A DNA stretch of 64,000 bases from Pseudoalteromonas sp. A25 (GCF_009176705.1 NZ_AP021846.1:3008001-3072000), one strand, 5' to 3'. Counted from the stretch's first letter, positions 27,756 through 37,093 are shown. Notes: generated from the letters alone by a model not told the origin. Numbers and translations: made by a program.

Positions 27756-28454
27756 TTATTGTTGCTGTGAGTATTTAGTACTTGGCTCAACCGTAAAGCC
27801 TTTAAAAAGTAAATAAAGAGGCAATGCTAACTGCGTCACTGCCAAAGGTAGCTGCATAACAACAGGAATGGGGGCATCAAAAAAACTATGACCCACGGCT
27901 ATCATTTGCAAAGCACAGGCAAATAAAGCAAATATCAGTAACGGTTTAGGTAACACTTTGGCTCTAAGTAAATAAAAGTAGTAGCACGTTAAGCTGATGC
28001 TTGAGAACATAATAGCCATGAAATGCGCACTGTTTCTGCTTTGAGCAATAGTTTGGCGAAATAAGCTCTCTACGGAAGATGGCTCTGTTATCGAGTTTTC
28101 AACTAAATAAGCCAACCAAGAAACAAATTCTGCAAGTTTAATACTCTCAATTGCCGTTAACGTTAAGCTAATAGCTGATAATGCTACGACCGCTAAGAAT
28201 AGTCCGCCACCATTTTTGGGGCTTAGCACTCTACTAATCAAGCCAATAATTAAGTTAAAACTACTCATTACAAGCATCAACAGCACCGCAATGCCGCCCA
28301 TTGCATGTAACATGTCAGCACTAAGTGCCGACACCGGCGCTGATAAAGGTTTTAGTGCAAAAAAGTTTAACCATATGCCACCTAGCAACTGAATTAAAAA
28401 CAGCGCCCCAACCCATTTAGCGATTTTTTTTGTATCTTGCATAGCAATTCCCAT
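27756..28454 (-). CDS. Membrane protein, possibly DUF4386-like
   Basis: The protein has 232 residues with about six membrane spans (for example WVGALFLIQLLGGIWLNFF and MHAMGG-type loops). The general pattern is like DUF4386, but I am not certain. The start could also be the ATG at 28442, which has GGGA at a better distance. It is divergent from the response regulator gene at 28674, with a 10-bp-periodic operator between them at 28565-28589, so it is a likely target of that system. Confidence 0.6.
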   Translation of the reverse strand: MGIAMQDTKKIAKWVGALFLIQLLGGIWLNFFALKPLSAPVSALSADMLHAMGGIAVLLMLVMSSFNLIIGLISRVLSPKNGGGLFLAVVALSAISLTLTAIESIKLAEFVSWLAYLVENSITEPSSVESLFRQTIAQSRNSAHFMAIMFSSISLTCYYFYLLRAKVLPKPLLIFALFACALQMIAVGHSFFDAPIPVVMQLPLAVTQLALPLYLLFKGFTVEPSTKYSQQQ

Positions 28455-28564
28455 ATTTATTAATCAATAATCAAACTATGGTGAATTTGCATGCGCCAGA
28501 CTCACCACCTTATTTCATGATGAAACATGCTATAGGTCCTCTATTGATGATTCTTTTCCGTTGT

Positions 28565-28589
28565 GCAACGCAAAGTAACAAAGTGTAAC
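28565..28589 (+). promoter_or_regulatory. Three-part Cpx-like operator
   Basis: The sequence reads GCAAC (28565-28569), five bases, GTAAC (28575-28579), five bases, GTAAC (28585-28589). E. coli CpxR recognises GTAAA-N5-GTAAA, so this is the same geometry with one base changed. It ends 84 bases before the regulator start. The same three-part site, same orientation relative to the regulator, is found at 45829-45853. Confidence 0.72.
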
Positions 28590-28673
28590 AATGGAAGATT
28601 GGCGCTTGTTTTCAGCACCATTCCTTGAAAGACTGAAAAAGAAGCTAAGATAAATACGCCTTTGGAGCGCTAA

Positions 28674-29363
28674 GTGAACGCAAAAATACTGATAATCGAT
28701 GATGACCAAGTTCTGTGTGAGCGTTTGACAAGTTACTTTGCCAATCATGGCCTTGAACTTTTCGCAGCCCATACCCCAGAGCAAGGGCTCACAATGCTTG
28801 AGCAATTGTCACCGGAGGCGTTACTGCTGGATGTAATGCTACCTGACATAGATGGCTTTACACTGTGTAAAAAAATACGCGAGACCCATCAACTGCCCAT
28901 TATCATGCTGACAGCCAGAGGGGAGTTATCAGATAAAGTGCTGGGCTTAGAAATTGGCGCCGACGATTACCTAGCCAAACCATTCGAGCCACGTGAACTG
29001 GTTGCCAGAGTCCATGTTTTATTAAGACGAAAACCCCAAGACGAGAAAAAACAAGAGGTTTGGCACTTTGAAAACATGCAAATTTTTGTAGATCAGCACA
29101 AAGTGCTTGTTGATCAACAAGAAGTACCACTGACGGGGATGGAATTTCGATTACTTATTTTATTAGCACAAAGCCCAGGTAGTGTGTTCGACAGAGATCA
29201 GGTACTCAATGTATTAAAAGGGATAGATGCCGAAGTGTTTAGTCGATCAATTGATATTTTGGTCAGCCGTTTACGACAAAAACTAGGTGATGATCCTAAA
29301 CAAGTTCGATTTATCCGTACGTTACGAGGGGTAGGCTATACCTTTGTGGCCAAACGCGTATGA
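28674..29363 (+). CDS. Cpx-like OmpR-family response regulator
   Basis: The protein has 229 residues. The start is GTG 28674 with GGAG six bases upstream. The receiver has IDDD, the phosphoacceptor D in LLLDVMLPDIDG, MLTARGE and YLAKPFEP. The winged-helix domain has SRSIDILVSRLRQKLGD and IRTLRGVGYTF. It is strongly similar to the regulator at 45072-45758: both share IIMLTARGEL, DKVLGLEIGADDYLAKPFE and more. It overlaps the kinase gene (ATGA). The features fit a CpxR-type regulator, but the symbol is not assigned because two such systems exist here. Confidence 0.92.
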   Translation: MNAKILIIDDDQVLCERLTSYFANHGLELFAAHTPEQGLTMLEQLSPEALLLDVMLPDIDGFTLCKKIRETHQLPIIMLTARGELSDKVLGLEIGADDYLAKPFEPRELVARVHVLLRRKPQDEKKQEVWHFENMQIFVDQHKVLVDQQEVPLTGMEFRLLILLAQSPGSVFDRDQVLNVLKGIDAEVFSRSIDILVSRLRQKLGDDPKQVRFIRTLRGVGYTFVAKRV

Positions 29364-30658
29364 ATCAATTTAATTTGGGCCTATTCGGTCGATTGTTTTT
29401 ACTGTTTTCTGTCACAACAGTTTTGTTGGCTACCTCAATTACGCTCGGTGTTTTTAGTCTGTCTGAGCAAGACGCAAAGCATATTATTTTAGAGCGCCAT
29501 GATAGCTTACACGACATGCTAAGTCGCACTGCCGTCAGCCCTATTAACAAAGAAAAGCTCATTAGAGATGCTAAAGCTAACAAAGTTCAGCTGCTCGTGT
29601 CAGTAGATGGGCATCGATGGAGCAGCGCAGAGCTATTCCCAACTATTGACACGCTCAGACAATCGTCGCAACCAATAGGAAAACTGCTATTTGCCAAGCA
29701 CGAACATAAGTATTATTTGCTTGCGCAAAATGGTAATAATTGGGCAGCTATCACATCCAATATCGCCAATTTAATCGTTTATCCAAATTGGCTAGTTTAT
29801 TGGCCGTGGTGTTTTGCCGTAGTGGTGTTAGTTAGCAGCTACCTGCTACTAAAAAAGTTAATAAAACCGATAAAAGATGCTATCAACAGCGCCAATGTTT
29901 TAAGCCAAGGACAGCTAGATCATCGGATCACTGAGCACCCCAAAACCGAACTTTCTCAACTCACCCGAGGCTTAAACGCTATGGCACATAACTTAAGTCA
30001 ATTATTTGAAGCGCAAAATGAACTGTTGTTGGCTATCAGCCATGAGCTAAGAACGCCGATGGCACGAATGAAAGTATCATTAGCCATGTTACCAGAAAAT
30101 CAAACTGTGAAAGATTTAGGTGACGACATTACGCAAATGGATAATTTAATCGAGCAGCTGCTAGAAGGTGAGCGGCTAAAACGCGGCTACAGCGTACTTG
30201 ATGTAAGTTCACATTATCTACCCGTTTTAATTGATGAGCTATTACAAGAGCCCATTATAAAAGACAGGGTGACGCTACAGGACACGGTGCCAGAGCTGGC
30301 TGTGCGACTTGATGTTGGCCGAATCAAATTTTTGCTTCGCAATCTGCTTAAAAATGCAGTAGAACACTCGCCGAGCAACGCGCTCGTAAGCATCCGCGTC
30401 ACCCGTCGCAACGAAACGCTAATATTTGATGTTACAGATCAAGGCCCGGGGATTGCCCAAGCCCTCCAAGAGAAAGTATTTGAGCCTTTCTTTCAGGTGA
30501 CCAGTATCAGCCATCGTTCAACCTCAGGACTCGGCCTTGGTTTATACCTTTGTAAAAAAATAGCGCTGGCTCACAATGGCTCGCTCACTGTAAGCAATAA
30601 TGCCGATAAAGGATGCAGCTTTTGCCTAACACTGCCAGGTGACTGTATCAAAAGCTAA
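29360..30658 (+). CDS. Cpx-like sensor histidine kinase
   Basis: The protein has 432 residues. It opens MNQFNLGLFGRLFLLFSVTT with a membrane span, has a periplasmic sensor (about 35-145), a second span (VYWPWCFAVVVLVSSYLLL), HAMP, the phospho-histidine in AISHELRTPMARMKVSLAM, an N box NLLKNAVEHS, DQGPGIAQ and GLGLGLYLCKK. It is a paralogue of the kinase at 43786-45075, sharing the opening GLFGR/GLFSR and VYWPW. Its last codons lie inside the first copy of a 100-bp direct repeat. Confidence 0.92.
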   Translation: MNQFNLGLFGRLFLLFSVTTVLLATSITLGVFSLSEQDAKHIILERHDSLHDMLSRTAVSPINKEKLIRDAKANKVQLLVSVDGHRWSSAELFPTIDTLRQSSQPIGKLLFAKHEHKYYLLAQNGNNWAAITSNIANLIVYPNWLVYWPWCFAVVVLVSSYLLLKKLIKPIKDAINSANVLSQGQLDHRITEHPKTELSQLTRGLNAMAHNLSQLFEAQNELLLAISHELRTPMARMKVSLAMLPENQTVKDLGDDITQMDNLIEQLLEGERLKRGYSVLDVSSHYLPVLIDELLQEPIIKDRVTLQDTVPELAVRLDVGRIKFLLRNLLKNAVEHSPSNALVSIRVTRRNETLIFDVTDQGPGIAQALQEKVFEPFFQVTSISHRSTSGLGLGLYLCKKIALAHNGSLTVSNNADKGCSFCLTLPGDCIKS

Positions 30659-30742
30659 TATATCTGAGTCTTAACTTTCAGTTCACAGCAGCAGGCATTA
30701 TCAAATCTCAGTCGAAAGTGCGTCAAAGCTAGCTAAAGGCCG
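30643..30742 (+). repeat. 100-bp direct repeat, copy 1
   Basis: It runs from CTGTATCAAAAGCTAATA to AGCTAAAGGCCG and includes the last five codons and stop of the kinase gene. Copy 2 is at 30811-30910 with only scattered differences. Sixty-eight bases separate them. Confidence 0.85.
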
Positions 30743-30775
30743 AATATGGTGCCCATTGTATAACACTGTCAAAGC

Positions 30776-30806
30776 GTCGGATGGCGCTTCGCTTATACCG
30801 ACCTAC
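30776..30806 (-). repeat. REP-like element between direct repeats
   Basis: On the minus strand it reads GTAGGTCGGTATAAGCGAAG then GCCATCCGAC. This is the REP family seen around the transposase at 50.5-51.3 kb, including the leading GTAG. It lies in the spacer between the two 100-bp repeats. Confidence 0.75.
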
Positions 30807-30810
30807 CGCG

Positions 30811-30910
30811 CTGTATCAAAAGCTAATATATCTAAGTTTTAACTTTCAGTTCACAGCAGCAGGCATTATCAAATCTCAGTCGGAAATATGTCAAAGCTAG
30901 CTAAAGACCG
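30811..30910 (+). repeat. 100-bp direct repeat, copy 2
   Basis: It repeats copy 1, including the sequence that forms the kinase stop codon, but is outside the gene. Its end is 17 bases before the 3' end of the orphan gene at 30927. It may have arisen by unequal recombination or duplication around the REP element. Confidence 0.85.
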
Positions 30911-30926
30911 GGCATGTATGCCCGCC

Positions 30927-32219
30927 CTAGCCTTGCGTTTGTTCAAACAATAGATCTGTTTGTTTTACCCAAGTAAGCTTACCTAGCTTTTCAGGAAAAC
31001 CACTTTGCTGTGCTCGCTTATGGATTAATTCAGTTTGTTGCTGTTCAAAATCTTTCAAAATGCTTGGTAAATTCAATTTCATCCACAAGTTCACGGCATC
31101 CGCGCCATTGTATAATTCAGGCTTTAGGTCGAGATCGTTATTCATTGATGCAAATAGTTGCTGCTGTATTTGCGGTGGGCGATCTTTTACTTGCTCAACT
31201 ACTTGCTCAAGCCAACCGCTGCCACGCGTCTCATAGGTGGTTAGTAACTGCGAATAAAATTCTCTGCGCTGTGATTGCGTCGGCAGTGCGTCTGAAACCA
31301 ATATGACCCCACCTTCTGCGTTTTCATAGGCGCTGGTATGAAGGTCCACATTGATTTGTTGGCTAACAAATGCAAACACGTTATTTGCATTATCTTTATC
31401 AGCATTATTAAGCATACGCATAAACGCACTCCTGTCGTTACGCTTAACCGTTTTAGCCATATCAATGATGCCTAAACTTTGCTCATAGGTACTTTGCTGA
31501 ATATGTGCGTTGATATTTGTCATTTCATCATTTGAATACTGATGGTTGGCAAGCAACTCCACGTATTGACGCGTAACATCCGTATTATTGAACTTTTGCA
31601 TAAGCAGCTCATGAAAATCTGCGGCGTCTGAGTAAATCCGACTTTCATGACCACTAATTGTACTAGCCGAAATCGTTATATTTTTATACGACTCTTGCTG
31701 ATCCGCTAACTTAGTTAACGTATTCACCGTGTTGAGTATTTCATCTTCAGACATTTTGCTCATTAAATCGATAAGCTCAGTCGCACGTTGGCCATTATCG
31801 CTAAAAATGCCGTCTAAATTAAAAGAGCGAGACAACACATCCACAAACTGCTTTAGTGTGTCATCCCCCATTTTATCAAGTAAATTCAAAAACGCTTTTG
31901 ATGGCTTATAGTTGCTAAGTATATGGCTTTGATCTTTGTCTAGCCTGTCTAGGTGACTCAGAAATGCCTCTATATCCTCTGCGCTCGTCAAGTCACCATA
32001 GCGATACTGCGGTGGTTCATCTGGCTTTGAAAAATTAATCACTTGATATTTTTCAGCCCGCATTGGCCACTCATACACCGCAGACTCGCTGCTTAGTGAC
32101 GAGGATGAATAGGTTAGTTCACCCGCAACTTGGATCTGATACTCTTGCTGTATTTGAGGTTTTAAATTTGCAGATTCAAAAGAAACGGGCATAGGTGTTT
32201 GCCCAGCTTTTATATGCAT
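30927..32219 (-). CDS. Orphan 430-residue protein of unknown function
   Basis: The gene has a good start: AAGGATATCATC then ATG at 32219. The protein is hydrophilic and mostly helical after an N-terminal sheet-like part (about 25-60). It has no signal peptide, membrane span, or known catalytic motif that I can see. Repeated stretches of the type LLDKMGDDTLKQFVDVL, LIDLMSKMSEDEILNTV and FMRMLNNADKDNANNV suggest helical repeats of about 40-60 residues. It is rich in Q, N, D and S. It is divergent from the chaperone-usher locus, with 201 bases between them. I do not assign a function. Confidence 0.7.
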   Translation of the reverse strand: MHIKAGQTPMPVSFESANLKPQIQQEYQIQVAGELTYSSSSLSSESAVYEWPMRAEKYQVINFSKPDEPPQYRYGDLTSAEDIEAFLSHLDRLDKDQSHILSNYKPSKAFLNLLDKMGDDTLKQFVDVLSRSFNLDGIFSDNGQRATELIDLMSKMSEDEILNTVNTLTKLADQQESYKNITISASTISGHESRIYSDAADFHELLMQKFNNTDVTRQYVELLANHQYSNDEMTNINAHIQQSTYEQSLGIIDMAKTVKRNDRSAFMRMLNNADKDNANNVFAFVSQQINVDLHTSAYENAEGGVILVSDALPTQSQRREFYSQLLTTYETRGSGWLEQVVEQVKDRPPQIQQQLFASMNNDLDLKPELYNGADAVNLWMKLNLPSILKDFEQQQTELIHKRAQQSGFPEKLGKLTWVKQTDLLFEQTQG

Positions 32220-32420
32220 GATGATATCCTTATGCTTATCTGTGCTTATTATTTCGACAGTGCTTTAAAAACCTTTAGCTTTTTATGCCAATATGCACAA
32301 AGCTCTTTATTTAAGTTCAGTACCCAGCAAACGCAATAACTTAAAATTACGCTTGTATTAACAAAAAGTCAGGGTATCGTATAGCCAAATTGTAAGTCAC
32401 GCCTGCTAGTTGGAGTTCAG

Positions 32421-33113
32421 ATGCGTAAACTTTTATTACTACTGTGCTTGTCACTTCCTGCAATGGCCTATCAAGTTCAGCCTATGATTGTCGACCTAGC
32501 GTCGCATGGTAAAGACTCGTTAGTTACCTACCGCTTGCAAAACCCAGGAAGCAGCCCATTACCGATTGAAATAGAAGTATACAAGCGTACCTTTGACGAT
32601 AATCAAAAAGAAGTGTTGGTAAGCGCAGAAGAAGACTTCATTGTTCTACCGCCACAAATCGAAGTACCAGCAAATGGTTACCAGGTGTTTCGCGCCAAAT
32701 ATTTGGGTGCACCAGAATTAGCGCAAACTCACTCATATCGTATTGTTTTCAAACAGCTACCACTGCCAGAAGACGAACAGCAATCCGGTGTTAAAATGGT
32801 TTTTAACTTTGCAACACTGGTGTTTGTCAGCCCCGAAGGGGTTAATGCGGTGCAAAACACAAGCTTAAATTGCGTACAGTTGGATGACTGCCAATTAACC
32901 ATCTCTAACCAAGGTAAACGTGTATTAGACCTATCACAGTTTGAATACCATTTTCACCAAGGAGAGACCGTTGTGAACTGGGCTCAGTTCCAGTCTGTCA
33001 CCACGGGCCGCTTCATTATGCCTGGGCATTCCATGAGCGTTAATTTAAAAGCTTTATTGACCGACAAGCCAACCAAAAGCGCGACCTTAGTCAACCTTTT
33101 CGATAAAAAGTAA
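32421..33113 (+). CDS. Periplasmic pilus-assembly chaperone (PapD-like)
   Basis: The protein has 230 residues with a signal peptide (MRKLLLLLCLSLPAMA). Two immunoglobulin-like domains follow: strands MIVDLASHGKDSLVTYRLQNPG and VFRAKYLG, then SYRIVFKQLPLP, which corresponds to the subunit-capping G1 strand region. The C-terminal domain spans about 130-225. It donates a strand to pilin subunits in the periplasm and delivers them to the usher encoded next. It is the first gene of the chaperone-usher operon, with 10 bases to the usher gene. Confidence 0.87.
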   Translation: MRKLLLLLCLSLPAMAYQVQPMIVDLASHGKDSLVTYRLQNPGSSPLPIEIEVYKRTFDDNQKEVLVSAEEDFIVLPPQIEVPANGYQVFRAKYLGAPELAQTHSYRIVFKQLPLPEDEQQSGVKMVFNFATLVFVSPEGVNAVQNTSLNCVQLDDCQLTISNQGKRVLDLSQFEYHFHQGETVVNWAQFQSVTTGRFIMPGHSMSVNLKALLTDKPTKSATLVNLFDKK

Positions 33114-33123
33114 CCATCAAGCG

Positions 33124-35568
33124 ATGTTAACATTGGGCTCTCACTTTAGGCCTGCATTGTGGCTGTGTGTCTTTTTGACATTCCTTTTAGTATGGAACCG
33201 CCCCACCCTGGCCGCGATTTATCATATGGAGTTTCCCGTGCGGCTGAATGTTGCCGAAATCGGGCTAGTTTCTGCCGCCGTCGACGGTTTTGATTTAAAG
33301 TCTGTGCCAGCGGCTGAACTGAAGAACAACTTGCGCAATGTGTTCAGCAATAAAGTACTGGCTTGGTTGGCAAGTAAAGGTGAGCAAGACGTTACCATTG
33401 AAGAGCTAAAGGCACAGGGCATATCATTAACACTGCAGCCGCAAGACTTGACGATTGACATGTCGTTATCTGAGTCTGCAATGTCCACAGACCGCCTTAC
33501 ATATGGTAAAGACCGACACTTTGAACCACCAAAAGGTGAAGCCTCATGGGCCATGCTTAATAACTTGAATTTCAATCATGAAAGAGCTGACAACAGCAAC
33601 GCCGAGCATAGCCAATTCGAATGGCTAATGAACGCCAACATTGGGGGCGCAGGGGGATTAAATATACGCAGCTCTGCCTTTTGGGAAAATGGTGACAACA
33701 GAGACAATCATTTTTATCGTGGTGATACCTTTGCATTTTACGACAGGCCTGACTTACCAATGCGTTTTACCATCGGCGATACCCAAGTTAACAATACAGG
33801 CCATCTATCAGGTATTCAACTTGCAGGGTTAGGTGTTGAAAAAGCTTATTCTAAATTGCAGCCACAACGACGTATCACCCCAAGTAATAGCCAGCAGTTT
33901 GTATTACCACGCCCAGCAACACTAGAGGTTTTTATCAATGAGTTTTTAATCTCTAGACTAAAATTAAGGGCTGGTCGTTATGATTTAAGTGATCTACCGC
34001 TCACTTCAGGTGTTAACAACATTCACGTTGTCGCCAGATATGCCAATGGCGAAACACAAGATTTCCATTTTACCACTCACTATAATGCCCGATTATTAGC
34101 CGCAGGGCTCAGTGACTACGCCTTCAAAGTTGGGTATGTTTCATCGCTGAGTAACAATCGCTATCACTATGACGATGAGCTATTGATATCGGGGCATTAT
34201 GAGTACGGCGTTAATGACAAGCTCACTTTAGGTGTTAATGGCGCCGTTCATCCTCTTGGTCATGTATTAGGCTCTATTGCTACAATCAATAGCCCTTTGG
34301 GGAACATATCACTGCGCTACTCCCATAGCGAGGTAAATTCCCTGCGCGGCAAAGCATTCTCTATAGAAACAGAACACAGTATTTTTGGTCATGGCCACTA
34401 TGGCTCACCAAACTTGCGTTTAGGCTATGAAATAAAAAACAATTTTACCAATACGCCATGGCAAACCTTTAATACGATTTCTGATAATACTCGAGCATTT
34501 TTTGATTACAGCTACATAATCGATGACTACATTGATTTAAACCTTACTGCAACTCGTAACGTCAATGACGATGATTTAACAACCAAAAATGCATCCGCCA
34601 ACGTTAATTTTCGTTATGAAGACATACGTGTAAAGGTGGGCTTTAACCACAGTTCAAGTGATGATATTAGAGCCATCTCGCAAAACCAGTTTGTGTTGAG
34701 TTTTACTTGGAATGGCTACAATCGAGACGATAGCACCCGCACCAGGGCGCAGTACAACAGTGCAACTAAAGTAGCAAATGCCAGCTATGCCAAAACCAAT
34801 CATAACTATCTTAATGATTATGGCTATGAATTGCGGGCCGAGAAGGGCAACAACTACAGACAAGAGCAGCTCAGAGCAAGCTACACAGGCGCGTTTTTCA
34901 GAGCCGATGTTAATGCCGCAAATTATACTCGCGCCAACTTAAGTGCTGAAAGTAGCGCAGGATTAAACCTCTCAACAAGCATAGGTTTAGCTGATGGACA
35001 TCTAGGGATGGGCGCAACCACCACCGCACCGTTTGCCGTCGTAACCAAGCATAAAACGCTAAAAAATAATGATGTATTAGTCAATGTCGATAGACTTGGG
35101 CGTGCTCAAACAAAACCAAGTAATAAAATTGGTGCATTACTCAACCTTGGCTCAGGATATACTAACAGCCAATTTAATATTAATGTTCCAGAAGCGCCAT
35201 TAGGTTACGACTGGGGACCAGGAATGTACCTTATTGCGGGTGGCGCCAATACTGGCCATCACATCCAAGTAGGATCAGAGCTGTCTTATACTGTCATGGG
35301 TACCCTTGTAGACGCAAAAGGCACAGCTATTGCAATGCAACGTGGGCACGTCACTAAACGACACAAAAATGACAATAGCCAACCACTTCGTCGTCCCTTT
35401 TTCACTAATCGCGTCGGGCGCTTTGTCGTAGAAGGGGTTAGCATTGGCGAATATATTATTGAATTAAATGACGTAAAAGGCACGTTTAGCATTGCAGACA
35501 CTGACACAAGATTTATCAGATTGGGTACCATTAAACTTGAACAAGCACAGTCAAAAGGAGACTTATAA
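33124..35568 (+). CDS. Outer-membrane fimbrial usher
   Basis: The protein has 814 residues. A signal peptide (about 1-30, ending TLAA) and an N-terminal domain are followed by a long beta barrel with a plug-like segment, as in ATLEVFINEFLISRLKLRAGRYDLSDLPLTSGVNNI, whose short motifs match usher FimD-type sequences. C-terminal domains end with GEYIIELND. It forms the outer-membrane pore for pilin secretion and assembly. It overlaps neither neighbour: 10 bases after the chaperone and 2 bases before the next gene. Ushers are typically 800-850 residues, so it is complete. Confidence 0.87.
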   Translation: MLTLGSHFRPALWLCVFLTFLLVWNRPTLAAIYHMEFPVRLNVAEIGLVSAAVDGFDLKSVPAAELKNNLRNVFSNKVLAWLASKGEQDVTIEELKAQGISLTLQPQDLTIDMSLSESAMSTDRLTYGKDRHFEPPKGEASWAMLNNLNFNHERADNSNAEHSQFEWLMNANIGGAGGLNIRSSAFWENGDNRDNHFYRGDTFAFYDRPDLPMRFTIGDTQVNNTGHLSGIQLAGLGVEKAYSKLQPQRRITPSNSQQFVLPRPATLEVFINEFLISRLKLRAGRYDLSDLPLTSGVNNIHVVARYANGETQDFHFTTHYNARLLAAGLSDYAFKVGYVSSLSNNRYHYDDELLISGHYEYGVNDKLTLGVNGAVHPLGHVLGSIATINSPLGNISLRYSHSEVNSLRGKAFSIETEHSIFGHGHYGSPNLRLGYEIKNNFTNTPWQTFNTISDNTRAFFDYSYIIDDYIDLNLTATRNVNDDDLTTKNASANVNFRYEDIRVKVGFNHSSSDDIRAISQNQFVLSFTWNGYNRDDSTRTRAQYNSATKVANASYAKTNHNYLNDYGYELRAEKGNNYRQEQLRASYTGAFFRADVNAANYTRANLSAESSAGLNLSTSIGLADGHLGMGATTTAPFAVVTKHKTLKNNDVLVNVDRLGRAQTKPSNKIGALLNLGSGYTNSQFNINVPEAPLGYDWGPGMYLIAGGANTGHHIQVGSELSYTVMGTLVDAKGTAIAMQRGHVTKRHKNDNSQPLRRPFFTNRVGRFVVEGVSIGEYIIELNDVKGTFSIADTDTRFIRLGTIKLEQAQSKGDL

Positions 35569-35570
35569 GA

Positions 35571-36431
35571 ATGAAATTAAAGGTTGTTTTACTGCTTGTT
35601 CTCAGTTATTGGATTGTAGCCCCTGAAGCGCAAGCAAAGCGTTGTAAGGGCAACTTAGTTGTCACCTCCAGTGCTTCTGAAGTAATAGAAGAACATGGCA
35701 ACCAAGTCTCTGTCTACCTGCCGCTGAAAATACAAGTATCCGATGCATTACTTGGCTGTGCAGATGAGATCCGCATAGAAGATGTTTATTACTATTCTTT
35801 GGTATTTGCAGGACCAACAGAATACAAATATGCCAATTTACTCGACGCCCAATTTAACAATATGTGGTCACGCAATGGTATTTGGCGCACACCGTTATCT
35901 AACCACACAACACAAATGTGGATCCGCTTAAAACACTATAGTTTGTTTCCTGCAGGTGCTTACTATGGCAGCGTTAAAGTTTCTATCGTACGCCGTAATC
36001 GCGTGATCAAAGAGCAATATTTGGACATCACCTATGACTCCCAGCCGCAGGTAGCGATCACCCTAGATAGTGCAAGCCAAGGAAAAGTCTCAGGCAGCAG
36101 TGGAAACTACCAAATTGATTTAGGAGAACTCAGAAGTAATATGCGCTTTTACTGGGGTATCAAAGTACTTAGTAACAGCTCTTACGATATCGTTTTAGAT
36201 TCAGAATACAACGGCCTACGCCACGAAACTGACAGCAGCTCACTAATCGATTACACCCTTGGTTTTGACAACGTCAAAATTTCGTCCTCGGAGCGCCTGA
36301 TACGCAGTTATAATTTCTACCCCGGCGTCAGAAATAAGTGGTTTGGCTTTGAATTTATATTAGGTAATACCGAAATGATGCCAGCAGGGATCTATCGCGA
36401 TCATTTATCACTTACCGTATACCCAAGGTAA
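35571..36431 (+). CDS. Probable pilus tip or minor subunit
   Basis: The protein has 286 residues with a signal peptide (cleavage near QAKR). It has a two-domain look: residues about 25-150 and 155-285. The end LSLTVYPR resembles the last strand of chaperone-usher subunits, and a cysteine pair (KRCKGN, LGCADE) may form a disulfide. It starts two bases after the usher stop, so it is translated with it. Position and features suggest a tip adhesin or minor pilin. Sequence-level recognition is weak. A putative sigma-54 promoter follows this gene. Confidence 0.65.
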   Translation: MKLKVVLLLVLSYWIVAPEAQAKRCKGNLVVTSSASEVIEEHGNQVSVYLPLKIQVSDALLGCADEIRIEDVYYYSLVFAGPTEYKYANLLDAQFNNMWSRNGIWRTPLSNHTTQMWIRLKHYSLFPAGAYYGSVKVSIVRRNRVIKEQYLDITYDSQPQVAITLDSASQGKVSGSSGNYQIDLGELRSNMRFYWGIKVLSNSSYDIVLDSEYNGLRHETDSSSLIDYTLGFDNVKISSSERLIRSYNFYPGVRNKWFGFEFILGNTEMMPAGIYRDHLSLTVYPR

Positions 36432-36504
36432 ATATTTGATTTAAAATATAAAATAAATTTAAACAATCGCAAACAACGAGTTCAAAACACGAAGTAGAAT
36501 AAAG

Positions 36505-36522
36505 TTGGCACGCCTCATGCTT
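36505..36522 (+). promoter_or_regulatory. Sigma-54 promoter for the major pilin
   Basis: The sequence TTGGCACGCCTCATGCTT has GG at 36507-36508 and GC at 36519-36520, exactly ten bases between, and matches the consensus TTGGCACG-N4-TTGC at all but one position. It lies 70 bases before the pilin start, in the gap after the tip-subunit gene. The predicted transcription start is near 36531. A sigma-54 enhancer-binding activator would be needed. None is in this window. Confidence 0.75.
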
Positions 36523-36592
36523 AAGTATAGTAAATAGGTAAAAACCTAATTATCAAAATATATAAATGCTGTACTTTTCAGGGGAAAACACC

Positions 36593-37093
36593 ATGAACAC
36601 ATTACTTAAGACATTATTTGTTGCGTCTGCAATTACATCACTGTCGGCTGCTGCAGCTGTTACTTCTTCAACGGGCAATCAGGCAAGCTTCTCATTTGAA
36701 GGAACTATTGCTCCACTTTGTAAAACGAGCAGTGGCACCAACAGCGTCACGGGTCTAAAACTTGATGCATCACAAGAAACGCAAACAATTGGTACGTTAG
36801 ATGTATGGTGTAACACGGGTCGAAATGCAACGACTGAGTACACTTCAGCAAACGGCGGTTTTTTAAAAGCTGGTAACGCTCAAGGCAGCAAAATTGCTTA
36901 TACCTTAGATATTGGCGATACAACAAACATTGACTTACAAACAGGTAGCTACAAGCACTTAACAACACTTGCTGGAACGGGTGTGACAGGTCAAACCGAA
37001 GCTACTTTGTTAAAAATCACACCAAAATCAAATGGTTTAGATGACGCAGGTACATACTCAGATACGATCACTGTAACTGTAAGCCCTAACTAA
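36593..37093 (+). CDS. Major pilin subunit of the chaperone-usher pilus
   Basis: The start at 36593 follows GGGGA and gives 166 residues. A frame extends upstream to 36566 but lacks a site. The signal peptide (MNTLLKTLFVASAITSLSAA) precedes a single-domain subunit with a cysteine pair (PLCKTSSG and VWCNTG) that should form a disulfide. The C-terminal strand is TITVTVSPN. Mature length near 145 suits a fimbrial shaft subunit. It is very similar to the next gene at 37443: both share ASFSF/AKFSF, APLCKTSSGT-like and YSDTITVTV. A strong terminator follows. Confidence 0.85.
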   Translation: MNTLLKTLFVASAITSLSAAAAVTSSTGNQASFSFEGTIAPLCKTSSGTNSVTGLKLDASQETQTIGTLDVWCNTGRNATTEYTSANGGFLKAGNAQGSKIAYTLDIGDTTNIDLQTGSYKHLTTLAGTGVTGQTEATLLKITPKSNGLDDAGTYSDTITVTVSPN

